Part shown: positions 40,382-49,197 of the stretch, in pieces
Layout: every line of letters starts with the position of its first letter
Numbering within the stretch: the first letter of the stretch is position 1
Notes under the pieces: model-generated
Database searches by the model: none
What the model was told of the DNA's origin: nothing
What the model saw: the letters and a program-made list of their open reading frames with translations, nothing else
Assembly (NCBI RefSeq): GCF_013778455.1
Contig: NZ_JACEHE010000001.1
Span: 496,001 to 560,000 of the forward strand
Direction of reading: 5' to 3'
DNA: 64,000 nt
Source of the DNA: Streptomyces himalayensis subsp. himalayensis
GTDB taxonomy: Bacteria; Actinomycetota; Actinomycetes; Streptomycetales; Streptomycetaceae
Program-made: the position numbers and the translations under genes

Positions 40382-41899
40382 GTGACTGCCACGACCACGA
40401 CCGACCTGGTCTCGTACGAGGACGCACTCGCGTCGTACGACCCGGTCATGGGCCTCGAGGTCCATGTCGAACTCGGCACCAAGACGAAGATGTTCTGCGG
40501 CTGTTCGACGTCGCTCGGCGCCGACCCGAACACGCAGACCTGCCCGGTCTGCCTCGGCATGCCCGGCTCGCTCCCGGTCGTCAACGCGACCGGCGTCGAG
40601 TCCGCGATCAAGATCGGCCTCGCGCTGAACTGCGAGATCGCCGAGTGGTGCCGCTTCGCCCGGAAGAACTACTTCTATCCGGACATGCCGAAGAACTTCC
40701 AGACCTCGCAGTACGACGAGCCGATCGCCTTCAACGGCTATCTGGACGTCCAGCTCGAGGACGGCGAGGTCTTCCGCGTGGAGATCGAGCGCGCCCACAT
40801 GGAGGAGGACACCGGCAAGTCGACCCATGTCGGCGGCGCGACGGGTCGTATCCACGGCGCTGTGCACTCCCTCCTCGACTACAACCGCGCGGGCATCCCG
40901 CTCATCGAGATCGTCACCAAGCCGATCGTCGGTGCGGGCGAGCGCGCTCCCGAGGTCGCGAAGGCGTACGTCGCCGAACTGCGCGAGCTCATCAAGGCGC
41001 TGGGCGTGTCCGAGGCCCGTATGGAGATGGGCCAGATGCGCTGCGACGTCAACCTGTCGCTGATGCCCAAGGGCGCCGACAAGTTCGGCACCCGCAGCGA
41101 GACGAAGAACGTCAACTCGCTGCGCTCCGTGGAGCGTGCCGTCCGCTTCGAGATCCAGCGGCACGCGGCCGTACTCGGCAACGGCGGCACGATCGTGCAG
41201 GAAACCCGCCACTTCCACGAGGACACGGGCTCGACGACCTCGGGCCGCGTGAAGGAGGAGGCGGAGGACTACCGCTACTTCCCGGAGCCGGACCTGGTGC
41301 CGGTCGCCCCCTCCCGCGAGTGGGTGGAGGAGCTGCGCGCCACGCTGCCCGAGCTGCCGCTGGTCCGCCGCAACCGGCTGCGTGAGGAGTGGGGTGTCTC
41401 CGCTCACGACATGCAGTCGATGCTCAACGCCGGTGCCATCGACTCGATCGTCGCCACGATCGAGGCCGGTGCCGACGCCGCCTCCGCGCGCAAGTGGTGG
41501 ATGGGCGAGCTGGCCCGCCGCGCCAACGAGGACGGCGTGGAGCTTTCCGCGCTGCCGATCACTCCCGAGCAGCTCGCCCGCGTGGCCGCCCTGGTCAAGG
41601 AGGGCTCCCTCAACGACAAGCTGGCCCGCCAGGTCATCGAGGGCGTGCTCGCCGGTGAGGGCGGCCCCGACGAGGTCGTCGAGAAGCGCGGCCTGAAGAT
41701 CGTCTCGGACGACTCCGCGCTCGGTACGGCCGTCGACGAGGCCATCGCCGGCAACCCGGCCATCGCGGACAAGATCCGCGGCGGCAAGGTGGCCGCGGCC
41801 GGCGCCCTGGTGGGCGCGGTCATGAAGGCCACGCGCGGCCAGGCCGACGCGGCGCGCGTCAAGGAGCTGATCCTGGAGAAGCTCGGCGTCGAGGGCTGA
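40382..41899 (+). CDS. gatB: Asp/Glu-tRNA amidotransferase subunit B
   Basis: Kinase/amidotransferase subunit that binds and activates the mischarged tRNA. Family signature: [48 protein letters not shown], with the zinc-binding Cys residues (CGC...CPVC). C-terminal YqeY-like tail domain (residues about 360-500) for tRNA binding. 505 aa. GTG 40382. Last member of the gat operon. Confidence 0.97.
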   Translation: MTATTTTDLVSYEDALASYDPVMGLEVHVELGTKTKMFCGCSTSLGADPNTQTCPVCLGMPGSLPVVNATGVESAIKIGLALNCEIAEWCRFARKNYFYPDMPKNFQTSQYDEPIAFNGYLDVQLEDGEVFRVEIERAHMEEDTGKSTHVGGATGRIHGAVHSLLDYNRAGIPLIEIVTKPIVGAGERAPEVAKAYVAELRELIKALGVSEARMEMGQMRCDVNLSLMPKGADKFGTRSETKNVNSLRSVERAVRFEIQRHAAVLGNGGTIVQETRHFHEDTGSTTSGRVKEEAEDYRYFPEPDLVPVAPSREWVEELRATLPELPLVRRNRLREEWGVSAHDMQSMLNAGAIDSIVATIEAGADAASARKWWMGELARRANEDGVELSALPITPEQLARVAALVKEGSLNDKLARQVIEGVLAGEGGPDEVVEKRGLKIVSDDSALGTAVDEAIAGNPAIADKIRGGKVAAAGALVGAVMKATRGQADAARVKELILEKLGVEG

Positions 41900-42034
41900 G
41901 CCTTCTCGTACGTGAATGAAGGGGCGGTGCACCGGTCGGTGCCCCGCCCCTTCGCCGTCTGTACGCGCTATGGACACCGTCTTGACCCCGACCCCGGATT
42001 CACAGGTTCCGCGCACCGGGTACGCTGCCGGGCC

Positions 42035-42691
42035 ATGGCGGAACTTGACGGGAGCACCACCCAACTAGGGCCTGTGTCGGAAGTGGCGTCTGCCGGGCGA
42101 CGCCTGGCACGCACTCTCGCCGCACCGGGCGAAAGCCCAAGTACGTCCAGTACGAGGGCTTCCACCCGGCACGCCGAGAGCACGCACCAGACGCCGCCCG
42201 GCCCGCCCTTCGGGCGGACGACGCCACTTCCGACACAGGCCCTAGCCCGCGCGGCAGACGACGCCGAAGACCTGATCAAGGCGCCCTCCGACGTCCGGAC
42301 CGGCGACGAACCAGCGGACCGGACCGGCGACGAGCCAGACCGGACCGGTGACGAACCAGCGGACCGGACCGGCGACGACGCCGGAGTCGGGTCCGAGGAG
42401 GAATCGGAAGACGGGACTCTGGAGACCGTCGCCGAACAGCGCGCCCGGGAGGCCCGGCGCGCCCGCCGGGCAGCGACCGCCTCCGGCGCGGTACTGACGC
42501 TGGCCGGAACGGGCGCCTCCGCCATACGGTTCAGCAGCGGAGCCCCGGCGAGCGCGGCCCTCGCGTACGCGATCGGCGCGGTCATCTGCGCGACGGTCGC
42601 CGTACTCGGTGCGCGCGGCCGCACGAAGCGGGCGCTCGTCGGGCTGATCGCCGGGGTGCTGGTGATGGCGATCGGCGATCAGCTCGACTGA
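42035..42691 (+). CDS. Small membrane protein interrupted in frame by MITE C
   Basis: 218-aa protein. It starts MAELDGSTTQL, then 59 residues ([17 protein letters not shown]...PLPTQAL) encoded by a MITE plus its target duplication, then continues ARAADDAEDLIKAPSDV. Next comes an acidic part with repeats of (P)DRTGDEPA, a basic coiled stretch (EQRAREARRARRAA) and two or three C-terminal hydrophobic helices (SGAVLTLAGTGASAI, AALAYAIGAVICATVAVLGA, LVGLIAGVLVMAIGDQL). Removal of the insert gives MAELDGSTTQLARAADDAEDL, a smooth sequence of 159 aa. Function unknown; related proteins follow gatB in other Streptomyces, as I recall. No clear ribosome site seen. Confidence 0.65.
   Translation: MAELDGSTTQLGPVSEVASAGRRLARTLAAPGESPSTSSTRASTRHAESTHQTPPGPPFGRTTPLPTQALARAADDAEDLIKAPSDVRTGDEPADRTGDEPDRTGDEPADRTGDDAGVGSEEESEDGTLETVAEQRAREARRARRAATASGAVLTLAGTGASAIRFSSGAPASAALAYAIGAVICATVAVLGARGRTKRALVGLIAGVLVMAIGDQLD
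42065..42245. mobile_element. MITE-like palindromic element C, inserted in a coding region
   Basis: 173-bp element (42069-42241) flanked by CTAG (42065-42068 and 42242-42245). Perfect 22-bp inverted ends starting GGCCTGTGTCGGAAGTGG, the same as element B, of which it is a copy lacking the 33-bp central hairpin module. The insertion adds 177 bp (59 codons) and has no stop in the frame of the host gene. No transposase. Confidence 0.88.
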
Positions 42692-42770
42692 GCATGGACC
42701 TCCCGGCCGCAGCCGAGTCCCCACGGGGCAGGCGCGGCGGGGTCGCTACCGCTTCGGCGAACCCCGGTGT

Positions 42771-42807
42771 GCGGGCGGCCGCCTGGGGGTGGGAGGCGGC
42801 CGCCCGC
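42771..42807. terminator. Strong bidirectional hairpin
   Basis: Perfect 14-bp stem (42771-42784 with 42794-42807; GCGGGCGGCCGCCT and complement), 9-nt loop, between convergent genes. Confidence 0.8.
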
Positions 42808-42828
42808 CGTCGAAAGGCCCGCTGCGGC

Positions 42829-45048
42829 TCAGCGGACGGGCACGGGCTCCGGTTCCGGCCGGCCGACGGGGGCGAGGGCCGAGGGGGCGGGAACGTCCCG
42901 GTCGAGTGTTTCGCCCTCTACATCGACGTGGGGCAGGAGCCGGTCGAGCCGGCGGGGCAGGTACCAGGCCTTGTCGCCGAGTAGGGCAAGGACGGCTGGC
43001 ACGATGGCCATGCGGACGATGAAGGCGTCGAAGAGGACAGCGATGGCCAGTCCGAAGCCGATCATTTTGATCATGGACTCCTGGGCGCCGACGAAGCCGG
43101 AGAAGACGGCCATCATGATCAGCGCGGCGGCGACCACGACGCGCGCGCTGTAGCGGAACCCGGTGACGATGGCCTGGCCGGGCCGGTCCCCGTGGACGTA
43201 CGCCTCGCGCATCCGCGAGACGAGGAACACCTCGTAGTCCATGGCGAGGCCGAAGACGATGCCCACCAGGAAGATCGGCATGAGGCTCATGATGGGGCCG
43301 GTCTGCTCGACACCGAGGAGTTCCGCTCCGTGGCCCTGCTGGAAGACCGCGATGACGGAACCGAGGGCGGCGAGGACCGACAGCAGGAAGCCGAGCGCTG
43401 CCTTCAGCGGCACCAGCAGGGACCGGAAGACGAGCAGCAGGAGCACGATGGCCAGGCCCACGACGACGGCGAGGTAGGGGATGAGGGCGTCCTGGACCTT
43501 CTGGGCGACATCGATGTTCAGCGCGGTGGTGCCGGTGACCTCGAAACTCGCCCCCGACTCGGACTCGACGCCGGGGCGTTCGCCGCGGATGGTCTGGACG
43601 AGGTCCTTGGTCTTCTCGTCGGTGGGGCTCGTCGAGGGGGTGGCGGAGAACACCGCGGTGTCACCGTCGGGGTTGAAGCGGGCCGGGGAGACGGAGACGA
43701 CGCCGTCGGTGGCGGCGATCTCCTTGGAGATCGTGGACACGGCGGTCTTCGGGTTCTCGGCATCGCGGGCGTCGACGACGATGGTGAGGGGCCCGTTGAA
43801 GCCAGGGCCGAAGCCCTCGGCGAGCGCGTCGTAGGCCCGGCGTTCGGTGCTGGAGGTGGGCTTGGCCTCATCGCCGGGCATGCCGAGCTGAAGGTCCATC
43901 ACCGGTGTGGCGATCGCGCCCAGGCCCACGACACCGAGCAGGAGCACCGGAATCGGATGCCGCACCACGAGCCGGGCCCAGCGGCTGCCGCCGTTGTGTG
44001 CGTCGGTTTGCGCGATCTTGCCGCGCTTGCGGGCGGAGCGTGACAGTACGGCGTTGGACCAGAAGCCGAGGATGGCCGGGACCAGGGTGAGCGAGATGAG
44101 GACGGCGACGACGACGGCGCCGGCGGCGGCCAGGCCCATCTTGGTGAGCATCGGGATGCCGACCACCGACAGCCCCGCCAGGGCGATGACGACGGTGAGT
44201 CCGGCGAAGACGACGGCGGACCCGGCGGTGCCGGCGGCCAGGCCTGCCGCATCCCTGGGTGCGTGGCCCCTGGCGCGTTCCTCGCGGTAGCGGGAGACGA
44301 CGAAGAGGGCGTAGTCGATGCCGCAGGCCAGGCCGAGCATGGTGGCCAGGGTGCCGGTCGTCTCCGAGAGCCCGAAGGTGCTGCCCAGGGCGAGGATCGA
44401 GGCCATGCTGACGCCGACGCCGAGGACGGCGGTGAGCAGGGGCAGCCCTGCTGCGGCCAGTGAGCCGAAGGTGATCAGCAGGACGACGGCGGCGATGGCG
44501 ATGCCGATCGCTTCGGCCGCTCCGCCCGCCGACGGCTGGGTCGCCAGCGCGTCCCCGCCGACCTCCACCGTCAGCCCCGCCTCCTGGGCCTGGTGCACGG
44601 CATCCTCGAGCGTCGTCTTACTGGCGTCGGTGAGGTCGTCCGCCCTGTCCTTGAAGGTGACGGTCGAGTACGCGGTGGAGGCGTCCTTGCTCACCGCCTT
44701 GGCCTGGAAGGGGTTCACCGCGCCGGCGACCTGTGAGCCCTCGGCCGCCTCGTCCACGGTCTTGTCGATGGCCGCCTTGTTGTCGGCCGCGGTGACTTTC
44801 TGGCCGTCCGGGGCGATGAAGACGATCCTGGCGACCGCTCCGTCGGCCGAGGATCCGGGGAAGCGCTGCTCCAGCAGGTCGAAGGCCTTCTGGGACTCGA
44901 TGCCCGGCATCGAGAAACCGTCGTCGGGGGCGGTGGGAGCCTTGGCGGGGCTGAAGCCGACGGCAACCAGGATCGCCACCCACCACAGGGCGACGTACCA
45001 GCGCCATCGGAAGGCAAGACGGCCCAGTCGATACAGGAAAGTAGCCAC
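42829..45048 (-). CDS. MMPL/RND-family transporter
   Basis: 739-aa large membrane exporter. TM1 at FRWRWYVALWWVAILVAVGFSPA, followed by an extracytoplasmic loop of about 130 residues, a block of five to six helices (AAEAIGIAIAAVVLLITFGSLAAAGLPLLTAVLGVG...), a second extracytoplasmic loop (about 410-510) and a second six-helix block including IFLVGIVFGLAMDYEVFLVSRMREAY, the MMPL family signature. Probably proton-driven export of lipids, drugs or metabolites. Start is GTG 45048. Overlaps nothing; convergent with the MITE-containing gene. Confidence 0.9.
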   Translation of the reverse strand: MATFLYRLGRLAFRWRWYVALWWVAILVAVGFSPAKAPTAPDDGFSMPGIESQKAFDLLEQRFPGSSADGAVARIVFIAPDGQKVTAADNKAAIDKTVDEAAEGSQVAGAVNPFQAKAVSKDASTAYSTVTFKDRADDLTDASKTTLEDAVHQAQEAGLTVEVGGDALATQPSAGGAAEAIGIAIAAVVLLITFGSLAAAGLPLLTAVLGVGVSMASILALGSTFGLSETTGTLATMLGLACGIDYALFVVSRYREERARGHAPRDAAGLAAGTAGSAVVFAGLTVVIALAGLSVVGIPMLTKMGLAAAGAVVVAVLISLTLVPAILGFWSNAVLSRSARKRGKIAQTDAHNGGSRWARLVVRHPIPVLLLGVVGLGAIATPVMDLQLGMPGDEAKPTSSTERRAYDALAEGFGPGFNGPLTIVVDARDAENPKTAVSTISKEIAATDGVVSVSPARFNPDGDTAVFSATPSTSPTDEKTKDLVQTIRGERPGVESESGASFEVTGTTALNIDVAQKVQDALIPYLAVVVGLAIVLLLLVFRSLLVPLKAALGFLLSVLAALGSVIAVFQQGHGAELLGVEQTGPIMSLMPIFLVGIVFGLAMDYEVFLVSRMREAYVHGDRPGQAIVTGFRYSARVVVAAALIMMAVFSGFVGAQESMIKMIGFGLAIAVLFDAFIVRMAIVPAVLALLGDKAWYLPRRLDRLLPHVDVEGETLDRDVPAPSALAPVGRPEPEPVPVR

Positions 45049-45279
45049 GGCAGGGAGGCCTCCACATCTGGTGTCGGGGACCTCCCCAGGCTGTCCGTGC
45101 CGGGCCTGTCGCGTCGTCGTGCGCCTGCCGACAATCCCGGCTACTGAGAAGGCAGTACGCCGGCACGCGCGCGTAGTGGTGACGCAGACGTCCCCCGCCG
45201 GTTCCGCCGACCCGAAGCCTTGCCGTGGAGCAGTGGATCGGACGACGGAAACCGAACTTCCCCTGGGTTTTTGTGCAGC

Positions 45280-46671
45280 TCAGGGCCTACGTCCTGACAG
45301 CCGCACCGCCCCCGCCAGCGACAGCGCCATCAGCCCCGCCCCGCATACCAGCGTCGTACGGAAGCCGTCCGTCGCCGTCAGCAGCAGAGCCGTCAGCGCC
45401 GTGCCGACAGCGGCCGCGACCTGAAGGATGATGTTCAGCGCCGTGCTTCCCGCCGCGACTTCGCCGTCCGCGAGACCGCGCGTCGCCGACGCCATGACCG
45501 GCATGTTCGTCATGCCGACGCCCGTGCCCATGAGGGCGAGTGAGGCGACGAGGCGCCAGTACGGCGTGTCGGGCCCGGCCTGGAGGGCGAAGGCGGCGAA
45601 CCCCCCGACGGCGACCAGCACGCCCGGCACCACGATCGTGCGCGGCGCGACCCGGTCCGAGATCCGGCTGGAGATCTGCATCACCGTGCCGCTGAACAGG
45701 AACTGGGGCGCCATCAGAAGCCCGGCCTCGGTGGCGGAGAGCCCGCGCTCCTGCTGCCAGTACAGCGGTACGAGGACCATCGAGCCGAAGTACGCGGCCG
45801 AGAACGGCACCATGGCGGCCACCGCCCGGCCGAACGAGGGCCTGGCAAGGAGCCGGGGATCGAGCAACGGATGCCTGGTCCGCAGCGCCCGGGCGGAGAA
45901 GGCGGCCACGAGTACCGCACCCGCGACGACCGGGACGATCACCTCCGCGGCGCCGAAGCCGCCGTGCTCGCCGCCCATCGTCAGCCCGTACAGCAGGGCC
46001 GCGAGACCGGGCGACAGCATCAGCAGCCCCGGCACGTCCAACGGCCTCCGGGTCCGGCCCTCGTCCGCGGGACCGCGCAGGACGCGGGCGCCGAGCAGCA
46101 GCGTGAGCGCGCCCACGGGCACGTTGACGAAGAAGATCCAGCGCCACGAGAGCGAGTCCGTGAGTACACCCCCGAGGACCGGGCCGGTCATCGGGCCGAT
46201 GAGCACGGGTATGCCGAGGATGCCCATCATCGTGCCCTTGCGCTCCGGTGGGGCGGCGCGCAGGACGACGGCCATCGCGACCGGCATGATCATGCCGCCG
46301 CCGAGTCCCTGCAGCACCCGGAAGGTGATCAGTGAACCGGCGTTCCAGGCCAGCCCGGTGAGGCCCGAGCCGAGGGTGAACAGCGCGACCGCGGTGAGGA
46401 ACACCCGCTTGGCGCCGAACCGTCCGACCGCCCATGCGGATACGGGGATGACGGTCGCCAGCGCGAGCGAGTATCCGGTCACCGGCCACTGGATGACGGA
46501 GAGGGGAGCGTCGAAGGAGCGGGACAAGTGGCCCAGAGCGACGTTGACGATGGTCATGTCGAGCACTGTCATGAACGAGCCGAGGACCACGACCCCCACC
46601 ACGGCCAGGACGTGCCGGGACAGGGCGGGGGACGCGGGCGGGCCGGACTTCGTCGGCAGCGTCGCGCTCAC
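45280..46671 (-). CDS. MFS multidrug exporter (DHA2, 14 helices)
   Basis: 463-aa EmrB/QacA-type proton antiporter. Motif near TM1 is GSFMTVLDMTIVNVALGHL; TM2-3 loop VGRFGAKRVF (motif A); TM5 motif C-type GIPVLIGPMTGPVLGGVLTDSLSWRWIFFVNVPVGAL. GTG 46671 overlaps the stop of the FMN reductase gene by 4 bases, so the pair is translationally coupled. Probably repressed by the divergent TetR. Frame upstream to 47322 is only the other gene read out of frame. Confidence 0.9.
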   Translation of the reverse strand: MSATLPTKSGPPASPALSRHVLAVVGVVVLGSFMTVLDMTIVNVALGHLSRSFDAPLSVIQWPVTGYSLALATVIPVSAWAVGRFGAKRVFLTAVALFTLGSGLTGLAWNAGSLITFRVLQGLGGGMIMPVAMAVVLRAAPPERKGTMMGILGIPVLIGPMTGPVLGGVLTDSLSWRWIFFVNVPVGALTLLLGARVLRGPADEGRTRRPLDVPGLLMLSPGLAALLYGLTMGGEHGGFGAAEVIVPVVAGAVLVAAFSARALRTRHPLLDPRLLARPSFGRAVAAMVPFSAAYFGSMVLVPLYWQQERGLSATEAGLLMAPQFLFSGTVMQISSRISDRVAPRTIVVPGVLVAVGGFAAFALQAGPDTPYWRLVASLALMGTGVGMTNMPVMASATRGLADGEVAAGSTALNIILQVAAAVGTALTALLLTATDGFRTTLVCGAGLMALSLAGAVRLSGRRP

Positions 46672-47294
46672 CGCGCGGAGTAGGGCGCGTTGGCGCGTCC
46701 GGCCCGCAGGGTGCGCCCCCACCAGCCGATCTGGTCCAGCATCCCCTTGGCGGCGCCCTCGGGGATGTCCGGCCGCAGCAGGCTTCCGTCCTCCGCGAAG
46801 TTCTCCCACGCCATGTGGAAGCTCACCGTGTCCCGCACGGTGACCGCGTGCAATTCGGCGAAGACCAGCCGCAGTTGCTCGACCGCCCGCAGTCCACCGC
46901 CGAGGCCTCCGTACGACACGAAGCCGACCGGCTTGGCCTGCCACTGGGTGAAGTGCAGGTCGATGGCGTTCTTCAGGGGCGCCGGGAAGCTGTGGTTGTA
47001 CTCGGGCGTGATGACGACGAAGGCGTCGGCGGCGGCCAGCCGCGGTGTGAGCGCGTCGAGGACGGGGTCGGCCGGGGGCTCGATGCCCGTGACGTCCGGC
47101 AGCGGGTGCTCGGCCAGATCGATCGCGTCGAGCGCCAGATCGCCGCGCTGCTCGGCGAACCGCAGGAACCAGTCGGTGACGACGGGCCCGAAGCGGCCCT
47201 CGCGGGTGGAGCCCGTGAGGACGGCGACGCGGAGCGGGGTGTGCGTGGAGCTCGAAGTGGCCGACCCGGGCGAGGAGTTCGAGGGATTCGTCAT
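46668..47294 (-). CDS. NAD(P)H-dependent FMN reductase
   Basis: 208 aa, flavodoxin-like fold. FMN-binding loop VLTGSTREGRFGPVV near residue 26 and the family motif TPEYNHSFPAPLKNAIDLH near residue 95, then VSYGGLGGGLRAVEQLR. Reduces FMN or quinones/other electrophiles, so may work with the exporter in detoxification. First gene of the reductase-exporter pair; ATG 47294. Its upstream region has a palindrome shared with the divergent TetR gene. Confidence 0.9.
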   Translation of the reverse strand: MTNPSNSSPGSATSSSTHTPLRVAVLTGSTREGRFGPVVTDWFLRFAEQRGDLALDAIDLAEHPLPDVTGIEPPADPVLDALTPRLAAADAFVVITPEYNHSFPAPLKNAIDLHFTQWQAKPVGFVSYGGLGGGLRAVEQLRLVFAELHAVTVRDTVSFHMAWENFAEDGSLLRPDIPEGAAKGMLDQIGWWGRTLRAGRANAPYSAR

Positions 47295-47301
47295 GCCAAG
47301 T

Positions 47302-47343
47302 AAAGTACAACGTGTATGGCACTGATTACAACGCTCATTGTAA
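47302..47343. promoter_or_regulatory. Probable TetR operator
   Basis: TTACAA-N6-TTGTAA is a perfect palindrome (47326-47343) and a near palindrome, GTACAACGTGTAT, lies just before it (about 47305-47317). Both are between the FMN reductase gene and the divergent TetR gene, an ideal place for autorepression and control of the exporter. Confidence 0.65.
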
Positions 47344-47391
47344 ACCGTGCGCAGTGGATACCGTTGCGGCCGACAGGAAGGGGCAGAACAC

Positions 47392-48015
47392 GTGGGACAG
47401 GGGCTCGCGGAGAAGCGGCAGGCGATCGTGCTGGGGGCGCGCCGGGTCTTCGGGCGTGACGGCTACACCCGCAGCAGCATCGACTCCATCGCCAAGGAGG
47501 CGGGCGTCTCCACCCGCACGATCTACAACCACTTCCCGGGCGGCAAGGCCGAACTCTTCCGGGTGGTGGTCGAGGAGGGCTCCGCGCAGGTCGTCCAGGC
47601 CCATCTGGACGCCATCGACCGCCGGCTCCACAAGGTCACGGACCTGGAGGCCGACCTCGTCGTCTTCGCCCAGGCCTGGACCGAGCCCGCGAAGCGGTAC
47701 CCCGACCACTTCGCGGTCGTACGCCAGCTGCGTGCCGAAGTCGGACACATCCCCCAGGAGTTCCTGCACGCGTGGCGCAGCTCGGGGCCGCAGCGCGCCC
47801 TGGTCGCGGTGGCGGAGCGCTTCCGGGAGCTGGCGGAGGAGGGACTCCTCGACGCACCGGATCCCGAGCAGGCGGCGGGCCACTTCCTTCAGTTGGTCGC
47901 CGGTGAGATCACCGACCGGACGTATCACGGGGCGCTCCCGATCTCCGACGACGAGCGGGACGCGCTGATCGCCGCGGGGGTCAGGGCGTTTCTGCGCGGT
48001 TATCTGCCGCGCTGA
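47392..48015 (+). CDS. TetR family transcriptional regulator
   Basis: 207 aa. HTH in KRQAIVLGARRVFGRDGYTRSSIDSIAKEAGVSTRTIYNHFPGGKAELF (residues about 8-58), with a C-terminal domain of the AefR/TetR_C type. GTG 47392 is preceded by AGGAAGGGG at about 8 nt; the longer frame from 47347 would start inside the operator palindrome. Likely represses the divergent FMN reductase/MFS exporter pair. Confidence 0.9.
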   Translation: MGQGLAEKRQAIVLGARRVFGRDGYTRSSIDSIAKEAGVSTRTIYNHFPGGKAELFRVVVEEGSAQVVQAHLDAIDRRLHKVTDLEADLVVFAQAWTEPAKRYPDHFAVVRQLRAEVGHIPQEFLHAWRSSGPQRALVAVAERFRELAEEGLLDAPDPEQAAGHFLQLVAGEITDRTYHGALPISDDERDALIAAGVRAFLRGYLPR

Positions 48016-48120
48016 GCCGCTTCGCGGACCCACAGCCCCCGCATTCGAACTTCGTACGGCGGGGCCGGGGCTAAACGATCATTAAGAGAGTTCTCAGACT
48101 CCGTCCGTACGGTGCGGAGC

Positions 48121-48693
48121 ATGGGTACCAAGACAGCTGAGGCAGCCGGAAACAAGGCCGGGGACGAGGTCGACACGGTCGACGAGCAGACCGCGGGGAC
48201 CGAAGCGGAGGAGAGCACCCCGGAGGCCGCCGACGCCGACGTGGAAACGGGCGCGGACTCGGAGGCCGGACCGGCCGCCGAAGAGACGGCCGCCAAGGCG
48301 TCCACCGGCGTCGGCCAGGGCGCTGCCGCCGTCGTATCCGCCGCGCTCGGCCTGGTCTCGCTCACCGGTAGCTGGGTGGGCACCGTGGGTCAGGCGCGCG
48401 ACTCCCTGTACGGCCAGCTGGAAGTGGCGTCGGGTTCGAGCGTCGCCACGCAGATCAAGCAGATCTACGCCGACTCCTGGAACGTCAACGCGCTGGTCGC
48501 CGGCCTCTTCGCGCTCGCCGCCCTGATCGTCGGCGTCGTGGTGCTGGTGCGGCCCGCGTTCGGCAACCCCGACCGGGTCCAGGTGCCCTGGATCAAGTCC
48601 GTCGCATGGGCGGGTGTGTCGCTCGGCTTCATCGGCCTGCTACTGGCCGCCGCCAAGTACTCGGACCTCATCCTCGCCATGCCGTCCACCTGA
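48121..48693 (+). CDS. Hypothetical membrane protein with acidic N-terminus
   Basis: 190 aa. Residues 1-60 are acidic and Glu/Ala/Thr-rich (KAGDEVDTVDEQTAGTEAEESTPEAADADVE), probably disordered and cytoplasmic. Three hydrophobic segments follow: GAAAVVSAALGLVSLTGSWV, ALVAGLFALAALIVGVVVLVRPAFG and SVAWAGVSLGFIGLLLAAAKYSDLIL. Conserved-looking in Streptomyces; no function. ATG 48121 is used, although GTG 48112 would add three residues. No strong ribosome site is visible. Confidence 0.7.
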   Translation: MGTKTAEAAGNKAGDEVDTVDEQTAGTEAEESTPEAADADVETGADSEAGPAAEETAAKASTGVGQGAAAVVSAALGLVSLTGSWVGTVGQARDSLYGQLEVASGSSVATQIKQIYADSWNVNALVAGLFALAALIVGVVVLVRPAFGNPDRVQVPWIKSVAWAGVSLGFIGLLLAAAKYSDLILAMPST

Positions 48694-48710
48694 TCGGTCC
48701 GAGCCCTTTC

Positions 48711-48780
48711 ATCGGTTGATCGGTCTGATCGGGGGTCTGATCGGTCTGATCGGCTTGATCGGTCTGATCGGTCTGATCGG
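48711..48780. repeat. 9-bp minisatellite (TGATCGGTC)n
   Basis: About seven imperfect tandem units of TGATCGGTC over 70 bases, with two variant units (GGGGGTC, GGCT). Just after the stop of the membrane protein gene at 48693. Confidence 0.85.
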
Positions 48781-48963
48781 CCGCACTTCCTGAGGGCCTT
48801 GGGGCCGTCGTCCGGCTGCGTAAGCAGCCCTCACGACGGGCCTAAGGCCCCTCGGCATGCAAGATGCGGCACTCTCCCGATGTGGCGGGGGCCCCTGGGC
48901 GACGAAGGTTGAGGCATCGCAGAGAGCGACGCCGAGAAACCGACTCGTCACAAGGGGTACGGG

Positions 48964-49197
48964 ATGTTCGAGTACGAGATGCACCAGGAACGCCACGCTG
49001 AGCTGATCCGCGAGGCCGAGCGCAGCCGGCTGCTGCGGGAGGTGCGTGAGGCCCGCAAGGCCGCCCGCGCCGCCCGCCGCTCTGCACGCGACGAAGGCGA
49101 AGGGCAGGTGAGTACGCAGAATACGCAGGGGTCCCAGGGAGGCACCCACGGCGGGAGCCAGGAGCCACGCCGGTCGCAGTACGCCCCCACGGCGTGA
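48964..49197 (+). CDS. Small charged protein, overlapped by LuxR-type regulator
   Basis: 77 aa. N-half is strongly helical and charged (MFEYEMHQERHAELIREAERSRLLREVREARKAARAARRSA), the rest is Gln/Gly/Ser-rich and probably disordered. Similar short proteins are widespread in Streptomyces but uncharacterised. ATG 48964 follows AAGGGG. Its TGA overlaps the GTG of the next gene (GTGA). Confidence 0.7.
   Translation: MFEYEMHQERHAELIREAERSRLLREVREARKAARAARRSARDEGEGQVSTQNTQGSQGGTHGGSQEPRRSQYAPTA

Noticed and set aside
45280..47322. A 680-codon fusion of FMN reductase and exporter
   Set aside because: The upstream 217 codons are the reductase gene read in the wrong frame; the two genes overlap by GTGA and are separate.
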